Notes: generated from the sequence alone by a model not told the origin. Numbered from the stretch's first letter, positions 8,848 to 17,657 are shown. The stretch: DNA of 64,000 nucleotides from an uncultured Mucilaginibacter sp. (GCA_903864275.1 CAIPFE010000008.1:1-64000), one strand, 5' to 3'. Translations and numbers: made by a program.

Positions 8848-9475
8848 TGTCGTTCATTAAGTAGGCTTTTAAAAGTCGCTTCATATATTTCTTTATCCTG
8901 GGTTTAAGTTTTTCTTCCAAAAACTTCTCGTCGCGAATATCGTGGCCCAACATTAAGGATGATATATGCGGAGCGTTAATTATATAATTTTTTGTGCCGA
9001 AAATGGTAGCGGTTAACAACTGCGTATCAATATCTTTATGAAAACTTCCGCTCTTAACGCCTTCATCAAAAATCTTCTTAAACTCCAGCACATTGATCAT
9101 CAGGATTTTGGTGATCTTGTCGGTGAGGTCAGTATGTTTACTGATCGACATTTCCCGGTTTATTAGTTTTTGAAAACAATTATTTACAATAATGCGGTCG
9201 ACATAATTATCAATGCATTTTTCTAATTTATCCCATGAGGAGATACCCTCGTTGCCGATATTTTGAAGTAAGGTTTGGAATGATGATATCTTCCGTTCAA
9301 AAACTGCAAGGAACAATCCTTCTTTTGATCCAAAATAATAATTGAGCATCGCCATGTTCACCCCAGCTTCGCCGGAGATCATCCGGGTAGATGCGCCATC
9401 AAACCCGAGATCTGAAAATACCCTTTCGGCTACGTCCAGTATATGGTCTTTCTTATCTATTTTATCTTTATCCAT
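8831..9475 (-). CDS. TetR/AcrR-family repressor of the efflux operon
   Basis: 214-residue TetR regulator. The N-terminal helix-turn-helix spans about residues 10-56 (ILDVAERVFSDLGFDGAST, then MLNYYFGSKEGLF with the conserved tyrosine-tyrosine-phenylalanine). The C-terminal ligand domain is variable, with a DUF-like TetR_C of the CerR group possible. It is the first gene of the operon, overlaps tolC, and has palindromic sites upstream at 9496 and 9568, so it most likely represses its own operon and is released by an exported compound. Confidence 0.92.
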   Translation of the reverse strand: MDKDKIDKKDHILDVAERVFSDLGFDGASTRMISGEAGVNMAMLNYYFGSKEGLFLAVFERKISSFQTLLQNIGNEGISSWDKLEKCIDNYVDRIIVNNCFQKLINREMSISKHTDLTDKITKILMINVLEFKKIFDEGVKSGSFHKDIDTQLLTATIFGTKNYIINAPHISSLMLGHDIRDEKFLEEKLKPRIKKYMKRLLKAYLMNDNDNTN

Positions 9476-9495
9476 TGCTTCGTTAACACAAAATT

Positions 9496-9511
9496 AATCA
9501 AACGATTGATT
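9496..9511. promoter_or_regulatory. candidate TetR operator 1
   Basis: AATCAAACGATTGATT has the inverted half-sites AATCAA and TTGATT with a 4-bp centre, 21 bp upstream of the tetR start. On the minus strand it overlaps a TAATTTTG -7-like box. Binding here would block the start of transcription. Confidence 0.55.
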
Positions 9512-9567
9512 GAGTTTGTCATTTTTTGCAATCTTGTTTTAAGATATTGATAATCAATCAGAAAAAC

Positions 9568-9583
9568 TTAATCGATTGATTAA
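9568..9583. promoter_or_regulatory. candidate TetR operator 2
   Basis: TTAATCGATTGATTAA has the inverted half-sites TTAATC and GATTAA with a 4-bp centre, related to operator 1. A further half-site (AATCAATC) lies at about 9553. The repetition of the same word within 90 bp upstream of tetR supports a regulator-binding role. Confidence 0.45.
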
Positions 9584-9704
9584 CAATTGGAAAATAGGGA
9601 TTGTTTTTAAAAATATTTTCTTTTTTATCGACCATCAATTTTATTATAATGACGATTGAGGCGCACAAGTACTTTAAACTGACGGAAATATTTTTTTAAA
9701 TGGT

Positions 9705-9800
9705 TCAAGCCCCCTCTAAACGGCGAAGCCCTCATTCACACAATTAAAAACAAATAATAGTGTGAATAATCTCCCCCGGTAGGGGAGACTTTATAAATCC
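9705..9800. repeat. dispersed repeat R1, copy a
   Basis: About 96 bp, nearly the same as 14555-14649. It has nested inverted parts: AAGCCCCCTCTAAACGG near the left end against CCGGTAGGGGAGACTT at the right end, and ATTCACAC against GTGTGAAT inside. The transcript would fold into a hairpin. No coding potential; likely a small non-autonomous element. Confidence 0.8.
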
Positions 9801-9848
9801 ATGCTAAACTTTAAGATTAATACATTCTTAAAATCCGAACTCAAACAT

Positions 9849-9893
9849 CCGAAACGGCGAAGCCCTCTTGAGCGCCTTAAAAAAAACAAACAA
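9849..9893. repeat. dispersed repeat R2, copy a
   Basis: About 45 bp beginning CCGAAACGGCGAAGCCC and ending in an A-rich tract. An inverted copy occurs at 49813-49857. It shares the word ACGGCGAAGCCCTC with repeat R1, so the two may be related. Confidence 0.65.
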
Positions 9894-9965
9894 CAACGAA
9901 AAATCCAAAATAATACCGCATTGTTAAATTCTTGATACATACAATATATGCAGTATATCTTTCAA

Positions 9966-9973
9966 TATATTTG
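9966..9973 (+). promoter_or_regulatory. candidate -7 box of the PIG-L gene
   Basis: TATATTTG matches the Bacteroidetes -7 consensus but lies only 5 bp before the ATG. No TTG at the proper distance is visible. If used, the transcript would be almost leaderless. Confidence 0.3.
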
Positions 9974-9978
9974 TTAGC

Positions 9979-12447
9979 ATGAACCGTATTAAACTTATTG
10001 CGGCATTTTTGTTTGTCGCACAATTTGCCTTTTCGCAAACGGCCCCGCCATCCGACCTGGTTTCCATCGAGCAAAACTTTAAAAAACTGGATGTTTTGGG
10101 TAGCGTGCTGTATGTAGCCGCGCACCCGGATGATGAAAATACCCGCCTGCTTGCTTACCTGGCACAGGAGAAACATTACCGCACCGGTTATCTTTCTATG
10201 ACACGCGGTGACGGCGGTCAAAATTTATTAGGCAATGAGCAAAGCGAACTTTTAGGGTTGATACGGACACAGGAACTTTTAGCGGCCCGCAAAGTTGACG
10301 GCGCCGAACAGTTTTTTACCCGGGCGAACGACTTCGGTTTTTCAAAGGGCCCCGCCGAAACCTTAAAGATATGGGATAAGGAAAAAGTTTTGAGCGATGT
10401 GGTTTGGGTGATCCGCAAGTTCAGGCCGGATGTTATTATATGCAGGTTCCCTACCACCGGCGAAGGCGGACACGGGCATCATACCTCTTCGGCTATATTG
10501 GCACAGGAGGCTTTTGCGGCGGCAGCTGACCCAGCCCGTTTTCCCGAACAATTGCAATACGTACAGCCCTGGCAGGCCAAAAGACTGCTCTGGAACACCT
10601 TTAACTTTGGCAGCACCAACACCACAGCTCCCAACCAGTTTAAAATTGACGTAGGCGTTTATAACCCGATAATAGGCAAAGGTTACGGCGAGATGGCCGC
10701 CGAAAGTCGTTCGAATCATAAAACACAGGGATTTGGTTCGGCAAGGCAGCGCGGTGAAGCATTTGAATACTTTAAAACCATTTTGGGCGATGCCCCGCAA
10801 AATGATCTGATGGATGGGGTAAATACAACGTGGAAAAGGGTTAAGGATGGCGCCGACATCGGGGCGAGTATAGATATTATTCGAAAAAGTTTTGATGTTG
10901 ATAACCCGGAAGCATCTGTACCAGCCTTGGTGAAATTGCTGGGCAGGGTTGAAAAAGTTTCGGACACATATTGGCGCGCTCAAAAAACGAAAGAGCTGGA
11001 TAACCTAATTGCAGCCTGTGCCGGCTTATGGTTTGAAAGTTACAGCGCGGAACCTGTATATGCTGTGGGCGACACTATAAAGGTGCGCTCGCAGGTGCTG
11101 GACAGGTATAGCAATAAGGTAAAATTGAACAGCATCAGCATTGACCCGGGCTTTAACAGCCAGGTAATCCCGGCCAATCAGTTGCAAACTTTTAACGAAA
11201 GTACAACTGCAGCTAAAATAACACAACCCTACTGGCTCGAAACTGAGCATACGCAAGGCTCCTATAATATTCCCGACCAGCTATCGGTGGGCAATCCCGA
11301 AAACCCCGACCTGCCGAAAGTTGATTTTGAATTCATAATTGAAGGCAAACCGATACGTTTTGAGCGAAGGATAGTTTACAAATATGTCGATCCCGTGCGT
11401 GGCGAAGTTTATCAGCCCCTGGCCATAACACCGCCTGTAACCGCCAATATTGCGAGCCAGGTATATGTATATAGTTCGCCTGTCCCCCAAAACATACGCA
11501 TTAAACTCAAAGCCTTCGAGACGGTAAAAGACGGGGGAATGAATCTTGATTTACCCAAAGGCTGGAAAGCTGAACCTAAAGGCATCCTTTTCCACAACAA
11601 AAATAAAGGCGACGAATGGACCGAGAGTTTTATGGTCGCACCCACTGATAATCAAACACAAAACGGTGTTTTGGGGGCGGGGATATTCGTTGGTGTTAAT
11701 AATACTCTATTTAATTATGGGATAAAAGAGATCAACTATGACCATATACCGTTTATTACTTTATTTCCGCCGGCACAGGCGAAACTGCTTAACCTCAATT
11801 TAAAAATAGCCGGCAAAAAAATAGGTTATATTAATGGGGCCGGAGACCTGGTGCCCGAAGCCTTGAGACAGGCAGGCTACGATGTACATGAGCTTAGTGA
11901 AAAAGAGATCATGAATGACGACCTCTCAGTTTACGATGCTATTGTTACCGGGGTGCGGGCATATAACGTAAACCCGCGCCTGGCCGTTGAACAGCCCAAA
12001 CTGCTGGAATATGTAAAAAACGGGGGTAACCTGTTGATTCAATATAATAACAGTAATGGCCTTGTTACGAAACAAATTGGCCCATATCCATTGAAAGTGG
12101 TAAACCAGCGGGTTACCGATGAGGATGCGAAGATCACTATTCTGGATCCCCAAAACCCGGTGCTAAATTATCCCAACAAAATAACCCAGGATGATTTTAA
12201 CGGCTGGACGCAGGAGCGCGGCTTATATTATGTAGGCGACATTGACCCCAATTACAAAGCCCCGCTACAAATGAATGACCCCGGCGAGGCGCCGAACAAT
12301 GGCGCATTGATAACGGGTAATTATGGTGAAGGAAGGTTTATTTATACTTCGCTGGCATTTTTCAGGCAGTTACCGGCGGGGGTGCCGGGAGCGTACAGGC
12401 TGTTTATAAATATGTTGAGTAAGCCGAAGAATCCGCCATTGAATTAG
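9979..12447 (+). CDS. PIG-L (LmbE) family deacetylase, secreted, large form
   Basis: 822-residue exported protein with a signal peptide (residues 1-20, ending FAFSQ). The PIG-L N-acetyl-sugar deacetylase domain covers about 40-300, with the metal-binding AHPDDE motif at 48-53 and the second metal-binding histidines in GEGGHGHH (to 168). The middle is beta-rich, and residues 620-815 resemble a glutamine-amidotransferase-like/ThuA fold (GKKIGYINGAGD, VYDAIVTGVRAYN, GGNLLIQYN). The large multidomain form is common in Bacteroidetes. The substrate, perhaps an N-acetylated sugar of glycans, is unknown. A transcript on its own seems likely, with repeats on the 5' side. Confidence 0.88.
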   Translation: MNRIKLIAAFLFVAQFAFSQTAPPSDLVSIEQNFKKLDVLGSVLYVAAHPDDENTRLLAYLAQEKHYRTGYLSMTRGDGGQNLLGNEQSELLGLIRTQELLAARKVDGAEQFFTRANDFGFSKGPAETLKIWDKEKVLSDVVWVIRKFRPDVIICRFPTTGEGGHGHHTSSAILAQEAFAAAADPARFPEQLQYVQPWQAKRLLWNTFNFGSTNTTAPNQFKIDVGVYNPIIGKGYGEMAAESRSNHKTQGFGSARQRGEAFEYFKTILGDAPQNDLMDGVNTTWKRVKDGADIGASIDIIRKSFDVDNPEASVPALVKLLGRVEKVSDTYWRAQKTKELDNLIAACAGLWFESYSAEPVYAVGDTIKVRSQVLDRYSNKVKLNSISIDPGFNSQVIPANQLQTFNESTTAAKITQPYWLETEHTQGSYNIPDQLSVGNPENPDLPKVDFEFIIEGKPIRFERRIVYKYVDPVRGEVYQPLAITPPVTANIASQVYVYSSPVPQNIRIKLKAFETVKDGGMNLDLPKGWKAEPKGILFHNKNKGDEWTESFMVAPTDNQTQNGVLGAGIFVGVNNTLFNYGIKEINYDHIPFITLFPPAQAKLLNLNLKIAGKKIGYINGAGDLVPEALRQAGYDVHELSEKEIMNDDLSVYDAIVTGVRAYNVNPRLAVEQPKLLEYVKNGGNLLIQYNNSNGLVTKQIGPYPLKVVNQRVTDEDAKITILDPQNPVLNYPNKITQDDFNGWTQERGLYYVGDIDPNYKAPLQMNDPGEAPNNGALITGNYGEGRFIYTSLAFFRQLPAGVPGAYRLFINMLSKPKNPPLN

Positions 12448-12570
12448 GGGAAGGTGAAAGCAGAAAGGTAAAAGGCGAAAGTGGCCTGCAAAGTTCTGGG
12501 ATTGCCAATAACAATTGAACTCATAAACATTTAAAATAATAATATAAATTTGCAGCATATAATTTGAATC

Positions 12571-12768
12571 ATGACACATCACCACAACGAAGAAGAAGAC
12601 GAAAAAAGCTACGATTACCTGTACTACCTTGTGGGCCTGCTCAGCGGCCTTTTTACAGGCGTGGTTATTGATAATGGATTTATCCTGGTGCCCATTTTAG
12701 GCATTGTTGGACTGTTGCTCGCCGGCTTTTTCCTGAATGTTTTCGTAAGGGGCCGTGAAAAGGCATGA
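12571..12768 (+). CDS. small membrane protein of unknown function
   Basis: 65 residues: an acidic, histidine-rich N-terminus (HHHNEEEDEK), then two hydrophobic helices (about 18-35 and 40-60) and a basic end. No family recognised. It begins the run leading to the SSS symporter; its end overlaps the 41-residue ORF by 14 bp. Together they look like small accessory subunits of the transporter, by position only. Confidence 0.65.
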   Translation: MTHHHNEEEDEKSYDYLYYLVGLLSGLFTGVVIDNGFILVPILGIVGLLLAGFFLNVFVRGREKA

Positions 12769-12880
12769 TCCCGACCTGCCATCTTTTATAAGTAGCTGGA
12801 ACCAGTTTTACGGCATCGTTATCGGCTGGCTGGTACTGCTAATTTTTGTATTCTGGCTCATCACAATTTCATTTGAATGA
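12755..12880 (+). CDS. 41-residue membrane protein coupled to the SSS symporter
   Basis: A short reading frame from GTG (12755) to TGA (12878-12880). It starts with a polar stretch KRHDPDLPSFISSWNQFYG and continues as one hydrophobic helix (IVIGWLVLLIFVFWLITI). Its stop overlaps the symporter start as ATGA, a sign of translational coupling. The pattern of a polar DPDLP start, an aromatic stretch and a single helix is what is seen in small proteins preceding SSS symporters in this phylum, so I infer an accessory subunit. It is easily missed by annotation because of its length and GTG start. Confidence 0.7.
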   Translation: MKRHDPDLPSFISSWNQFYGIVIGWLVLLIFVFWLITISFE

Positions 12881-14607
12881 GCTTACCAGACTGGATCGTC
12901 CTTGGCGTTACGCTGCTGACCATCGTATTATACGGGGTTTGGAAAAGCGGTCGCAGCAAAAATATCGATCATTACCTTATGGGCGACCGCTCATTGCCCT
13001 GGTACCATGTGGGGCTTTCGGTAATGGCCACACAAGCCAGCGCCATCACCTTTTTATCCGCACCCGGCCAGGCCTACTCAGACGGGATGCGCTTCGTGCA
13101 ATTTTACCTGGGGTTGCCACTAGCTATGATCGTGCTGTGCATCACCTTTGTGCCCATATTTCACCGCCTTAAAGTATATACCGCCTATGAGTTCCTCGAG
13201 CAGCGTTTCGACCTTAAAACCAGGGCCCTGACCGCGTTTTTATTCCTGGTGCAGCGTGGCCTTTCAACGGGTATTACCATTTATGCGCCATCCATTATTC
13301 TATCCACCATCCTAAATATCAATACTGTTTATACCACCCTGTTTATAGGCGGCCTGGTTATATTTTATACGGTTTACGGCGGCACAAAAGCGGTATCCTA
13401 CACCCAACTGCTGCAAATGAGCATTATTTTTTCAGGGATGTTTTTCGCCGGCATAATGGTTGTAAACCTGCTTCCCAACGGCGTGGGTTTTACCCATGCT
13501 GTAAAATTGGCCGGCAAATTGGGAAAGATGAATGTGATCGATTGGAAGTTTGATCCCAATAACCGCTATAATATATGGAGCGGTGTAATCGGCGGCTTTT
13601 TTTTGCAACTATCCTATTTTGGCACCGATCAAAGCCAGGTAGGGCGGTATTTAACGGGCAGCTCGGTTGGCCAAAGCCGGCTAGGACTCATCATGAACGG
13701 TCTGCTTAAAATACCCATGCAATTTTTGATCCTGTTGATCGGTATCCTGGTTTTTGCTTTTTACCAGTTTAACCTCCCGCCTATGTTTTTTAACCAGTAC
13801 GAGGTAAATCAAATTAAAAAAAGCAATTACAGTACAGCCTATAATAACCTCGAAAATCAGTATACCGCTGCCTTTGAGGCAAGAAAAAACAAAGCCGACG
13901 ATCTGATCAAAGCCTTCGACAGCAAGGATCAGACCAGGATCGGCCAGGCGCAGGATGCTTTAAAAATTGCCGATGACCAATCAGGCGCTATCCGTAAACA
14001 AGCAATTGCAGTAATGAAAAAAAACAACGCAAAAGCAAATGAAGACGATACTAATTATGTGTTTTTAACCTTCGTTACCCATTATTTGCCGCGAGGGCTG
14101 ATAGGCTTGCTCATCGCTATTATTTTCCTGGCCTCGATGGGCTCAACGGCCAGCGCTTTAAACTCTTTAGCTTCAACCAGCGTGGTTGATATTTATAAGC
14201 GAACCATCAATCCCGGTGCATCCGATAAAAACTATGTGCTTGCCTCCAGGCTCGCCACTGTTTTCTGGGGTTTGGTATGTGTTTTAATGGCCCTGTATGC
14301 CAGCAAGGTGGGCAATTTATTGGAGTACGTTAACAAATTAGGCTCGTATATTTACGGAACCATATTAGGCGTATTTGTAGTGGCTTTTTATCTTAAAAAA
14401 ATAGGCGGGAACGCCGTTTTTATTGCCGCCATTATAACAGAGCTGCTTATTATTATTTTAGGAAATTATGAGTTGGTTGCCTATTTATGGCTTAACGCGA
14501 TTGGCTGTATTTTGGTGATTATTATAGTATCAGTGTTAAATCCGTTTATCCCGGTCAAGCCCCCTCTAAACGGCGAAGCCCTCATTCACACCGCTAAAAA
14601 ACAATAA
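12877..14607 (+). CDS. sodium:solute symporter (SSS family)
   Basis: Inner-membrane sodium-coupled carrier of 576 residues with about 13 helices. Typical features: DWIVLGVTLL start, RSKNIDHYLMGDRSLPWYHVG (in parts) after helix 1, GLSVMATQASAITFLSAPG with sodium-site residues in helix 2, and IFLASMGSTASALNSLAS in helix 9. A soluble loop rich in Lys, Asp and Ala (about 310-390) is inserted between helices 8 and 9, as in related Bacteroidetes proteins. The last 17 codons lie inside dispersed repeat R1, so the natural C-terminus was replaced. The substrate cannot be read from the sequence. Confidence 0.9.
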   Translation: MSLPDWIVLGVTLLTIVLYGVWKSGRSKNIDHYLMGDRSLPWYHVGLSVMATQASAITFLSAPGQAYSDGMRFVQFYLGLPLAMIVLCITFVPIFHRLKVYTAYEFLEQRFDLKTRALTAFLFLVQRGLSTGITIYAPSIILSTILNINTVYTTLFIGGLVIFYTVYGGTKAVSYTQLLQMSIIFSGMFFAGIMVVNLLPNGVGFTHAVKLAGKLGKMNVIDWKFDPNNRYNIWSGVIGGFFLQLSYFGTDQSQVGRYLTGSSVGQSRLGLIMNGLLKIPMQFLILLIGILVFAFYQFNLPPMFFNQYEVNQIKKSNYSTAYNNLENQYTAAFEARKNKADDLIKAFDSKDQTRIGQAQDALKIADDQSGAIRKQAIAVMKKNNAKANEDDTNYVFLTFVTHYLPRGLIGLLIAIIFLASMGSTASALNSLASTSVVDIYKRTINPGASDKNYVLASRLATVFWGLVCVLMALYASKVGNLLEYVNKLGSYIYGTILGVFVVAFYLKKIGGNAVFIAAIITELLIIILGNYELVAYLWLNAIGCILVIIIVSVLNPFIPVKPPLNGEALIHTAKKQ

Positions 14608-14649
14608 CAATGTGAATAATCTCCCCCGGTAGGGGAGACTTTTTAATCC
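14555..14649. repeat. dispersed repeat R1, copy b
   Basis: Second copy of the repeat at 9705-9800 in the same orientation. Its first 53 bp encode the end of the SSS symporter (KPPLNGEALIHTAKKQ and stop). The rest forms the hairpin that follows the gene and could serve as a terminator-like 3' end. Confidence 0.8.
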
Positions 14650-14702
14650 TCGTTAAAACATTCCGAAATCGGCATTCCGCCTTCCGCTTTCAAACAATTC
14701 TT

Positions 14703-14734
14703 AAATCCGAAATTGAACATCCGAAATCCGATAT
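14703..14734. repeat. dispersed repeat R3, copy a
   Basis: Sequence with the pattern AAATCCGAAATTGAACATCC followed by GAAATCCGATAT. A near copy is at 49926-49957. Both touch the stop codon of a minus-strand gene. Confidence 0.55.
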
Positions 14735-15575
14735 TAGCTGCCTGCCTGCTCAATTACCGCCTGGTTTAAGCGTACATATTCTTCGTCATTGGCGGCTTTT
14801 GCCATTTTAACACCGTCCTGCGCGGCTGCTACCGCGGCTGCTTTGTCGCCCATGCGAAGCCGGATGCGGGCTTCCCAAAGTTTATACCAGGGACCGGGAT
14901 CAACTTTCTCGGCCTCAAGCGCCCAACCGAGGGCCTTGTTCATATCCTTATTGTTTTCGTAATAGTACTGTATGGCATTGAAGTAATAAGCCTTTCTGTT
15001 GCCTTTCATCAGTTCATCAATATTGGCGGTTATTTGTGCGTCATCGTCTGTTTGCAAATGGATATATATTGCAGTATGGTCCCAAACCATATGCATATCT
15101 GATGATTTTGTTGTCTCGTTAGCAAATTGAATTGTGAAGTCTCCCTTTTTTCGTCAAGGTTTTTGGGCTTCACCTGGAAACGCAAAAAGTCATCCGCTTC
15201 TTTATAGCTATATGCGCCCCACTGTTTAACTGTTTTATTAAGGATAACAGTCCACATATCCTTATCAGGAATCGTAAAAAGGGAATAACTGCCGGCCGGC
15301 ACGCTATGCCCTTCCATAATTACATTTTCACTGAAACTAATTACAGTAGCCGCATTTGCGCCCGTGCGCCAAACCTGCCCGTAGGGATTTATACCGCCAA
15401 AAATAACGCGCCCTTTAACGCTGGGCCGCGAATAAGTGATGGTAATTTTTCCAAGCCCAAAATCCTGGATAATAGTTTGGGTCGGACTGGCTTCGGGAAT
15501 ACGCGGGGCTTGTGCCTGAACATTTATATTTATAAACGTAAAGATGGCAATAAGGCAGATGGCGGTTTTTTTCAT
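14734..15575 (-). pseudogene. DUF2911 family protein, broken by a frameshift
   Basis: The minus strand encodes a secreted DUF2911 protein. The first part (from 15575) has a signal peptide (to about residue 22, ending VQAQ), PRIPEASPTQTI, TYSRPSVKGRVIFGG and the VWRTGANAATVISFS core, and is in frame to residue about 148. Near 15137 the frame is lost; continuing one frame over gives TIQFANETTKSSDMHMVWDH and an intact C-terminal part to 14734. Total length 842 bp is one short of a multiple of three, so a single missing T explains it. In this state it gives a truncated 181-residue product. A sequencing error is possible. It overlaps no neighbour and seems monocistronic. Confidence 0.82.
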
Positions 15576-15672
15576 AATCGGTTTTATTTTAGTACTAAGT
15601 TATCAATTGTTAATTGATAAAATAAATTATCAACCGAAATAAACGGAAAGACGACAGTGATTTATTAGAAAA

Positions 15673-15706
15673 TAAAAACCCCCTTGCACTCGCTGCTTGG
15701 GGGCTT
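15673..15706 (-). terminator. intrinsic terminator downstream of the sigma/anti-sigma pair
   Basis: Stem CCCCC..GCA / TGC..GGGGG with a T-rich tail on the minus strand. It stands about 200 bp after the 15906 stop; the interval holds nothing else recognisable. Confidence 0.6.
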
Positions 15707-15905
15707 TCAACCTAAACCTTATCACAATTGAACTGGCGAGTTTGCCAGTCTGAGTAGTATGTTACAATTACTGTACCAAAACAATAAATGGTTGCTAATT
15801 CACCTAAATACGCCCGTGCCAGTGTTATTTCCGATTTTAGGAAACACGCCAGCTTTTCATGAAAACGGTCAATCTGTTGCCAAATTGTCGTCTTTTGTAT
15901 ACAAA

Positions 15906-16403
15906 TTAAACTTCTCTTTGAAAATTTTTCCTGCGAAGAAACGTGTCGAATAGAAATAAGGCCAATAGTACATCAAAAAACACAAAACCTTCTATTACAG
16001 GTTTTGTGACGTATTTTCCAAAATCCGGAATTTTTACGCTGGAAATTACATTTGCTGGAATGCTGGTGGCGGGCAGCTGGATGTTTGATAAAGTGAACGC
16101 CAATAACACTATCAACGTAAGTACAAAAAATATGGTGATCCCCATAATTATCCGTTTGTTTATGGTAGCCTTCAGCGGTTTTTGCGCGTATTCTGCACGT
16201 ATGCCTTCTATCACATTATAAGTAAAGGCCATTGACGGCTCGTCAAGCTCCATCGCCGAAAACTCATTATTAAGTTTTAGCAGCTCATTATATTTAAGCC
16301 GGTAAACTTCATCCCGTGCAATAAGTGCACTGATGGCCTTTTGCTCATCCGCTGTGCAATTGCCATCAATGTAGTTCCAAAGTGTTTCTTCTATGGTATT
16401 CAT
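15906..16403 (-). CDS. anti-sigma-factor-like membrane protein
   Basis: 165 residues. The cytoplasmic N-terminus (about 1-85, starting NTIEETLWNYIDGNCTADEQ) resembles anti-sigma domains that count their own length in the cell. Helices lie at about 88-108 and 137-157, with a short loop between. There is no zinc-binding HxxxCxxC motif. The start overlaps the sigma factor stop by 4 bp (ATGA), so it most likely binds and restrains that sigma factor; this is inferred from position and architecture. Confidence 0.75.
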   Translation of the reverse strand: MNTIEETLWNYIDGNCTADEQKAISALIARDEVYRLKYNELLKLNNEFSAMELDEPSMAFTYNVIEGIRAEYAQKPLKATINKRIIMGITIFFVLTLIVLLAFTLSNIQLPATSIPANVISSVKIPDFGKYVTKPVIEGFVFFDVLLALFLFDTFLRRKNFQREV

Positions 16404-16981
16404 ATCAGTTCTTTAGCTTCATGTTTTAAATTGCGCTCCAGTTTTTCTTTTAAACGCTGGCGCGCCCTGAATAATTTTACTTTAACAGTATTTGCTTCCA
16501 TTCCTAATGCATGGCCAATTTCCTCGAGCGATTGCTCACCCTTGTAGAACATTGTAATAATAGCCGCATCATCCGGTAACAACTGCGCTATAGCCTGGGT
16601 CAGGTAAAACGACCTTGATTTATTTTCCGCGTTGTTAATATCATACGAAGATACCTGGCTTTCTACCTGTATAAAAGTATTTTCATCATCAATTGAATCG
16701 GTATCAACTCGTTTCTTACGCAAAAAAGTCATGGCTGTGGTATACACAATACTGTACAGCCACGTACTAAACTTTGATTGCCCCTGGAAAGAAGCCAGCG
16801 ACCGGTATGCCTTTATAAAACAATCCTGCGCTATTTCTTCGGCATCTTCGCGTCCTTTTGCAAACCGCATAGCCAATGTAAACACAAAACGCTGATGGCG
16901 TTTAACCAAATCGGCATAAGCCTGCTGGTTACCTGCCAGGGTTTGTTCAATCAACTCTATATCTGAAAGCTTGCTTTGCAT
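16400..16981 (-). CDS. ECF-type RNA polymerase sigma factor
   Basis: 193-residue sigma-70 factor of the extracytoplasmic type. Region 2 is visible as AYADLVKRHQRFVFTLAMRF and EEIAQDCFIKAYRSLASFQG with FSTWLYSIVYTTAMTFLRKK (residues about 20-95). Region 4 is EQSLEEIGHALGMEANTVKVKLFRARQRLKEKL (in parts, 145-180). It is the first gene of a two-gene operon with the anti-sigma-like protein. The promoter set it serves is not known. Upstream lies a 174-bp inverted-repeat element. Confidence 0.93.
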   Translation of the reverse strand: MQSKLSDIELIEQTLAGNQQAYADLVKRHQRFVFTLAMRFAKGREDAEEIAQDCFIKAYRSLASFQGQSKFSTWLYSIVYTTAMTFLRKKRVDTDSIDDENTFIQVESQVSSYDINNAENKSRSFYLTQAIAQLLPDDAAIITMFYKGEQSLEEIGHALGMEANTVKVKLFRARQRLKEKLERNLKHEAKELI

Positions 16982-17011
16982 CTGTTATAGCTCTCTGACG
17001 CTGTGTTAGCC

Positions 17012-17185
17012 GATGAGGTTACACTTTTGTAAAGATAGTTATTTTTGGTTGGAATGGGTTGTAATAGGTTGTAAGGGTTGTAATGGTTGAAAGTGGAATT
17101 TGTTTGCCTACTCTAACTTATTACAACTTATTACAACCCTTACCACTTGCTCCCAAACTTTTTTCGATAAGAGTGTAACCTCATC
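17012..17185. repeat. intergenic element with perfect 14-bp inverted ends
   Basis: GATGAGGTTACACT (17012-17025) and AGTGTAACCTCATC (17172-17185) are exact inverted copies. Between them are imperfect inverted runs of GGTTGTAA / TTACAACC type words. The whole could fold into a long cruciform or RNA hairpin. It lies between the divergent sigma-factor and DUF6249 genes; it may be a small mobile element or a regulatory structure. Confidence 0.6.
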
Positions 17186-17270
17186 AAAAGCAACGTGGTC
17201 ATAGCTTACAATTACACCGTGGTGGTGTTGAAAATAAAAGCATTTATTAACTTAGAAAAAATTAAATATT

Positions 17271-17657
17271 ATGGACCGTACAGGAGAATTAGGTGTTATG
17301 GCAGGTATTATAATACCGATAGCACTGTTCACAATGATTTTTGGCATCGTTTACTTAGCCAAACGTGAAAGAATGGCAATGATCGAACGCGGAATGGACC
17401 CGCGCAGGTATAAAAGGCAATCAGCCCCCTTTGAAACTTTAAAAGCCGGCTTATTATTAATTGGCGCAGGTTTCGGATTATTTTTAGCCTTTTGTTTAGA
17501 CAATACAGCATTTAAGCATGTTGGCGACTTTGACCGTGATGACAACGTTGCTATCTACTTTGCGCTGATCGCCATATTTGGTGGGATAGGCTTGTTTTTG
17601 TCTTATCTTATTGAAAAGAGACACAACGATAAAGAGGATCAGAAGAAGGGTGAGTAG
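17271..17657 (+). CDS. DUF6249-like small membrane protein
   Basis: 128 residues with three hydrophobic segments (about 8-28, 55-75, 88-110). A conserved-looking cytoplasmic stretch AKRERMAMIERGMDPRRYKR follows helix 1. This layout fits the DUF6249 group found beside ECF sigma factors in Bacteroidetes. It is divergent from the sigma operon at 16981, so a link to that system is possible. The biochemical role is unknown. Confidence 0.75.
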   Translation: MDRTGELGVMAGIIIPIALFTMIFGIVYLAKRERMAMIERGMDPRRYKRQSAPFETLKAGLLLIGAGFGLFLAFCLDNTAFKHVGDFDRDDNVAIYFALIAIFGGIGLFLSYLIEKRHNDKEDQKKGE

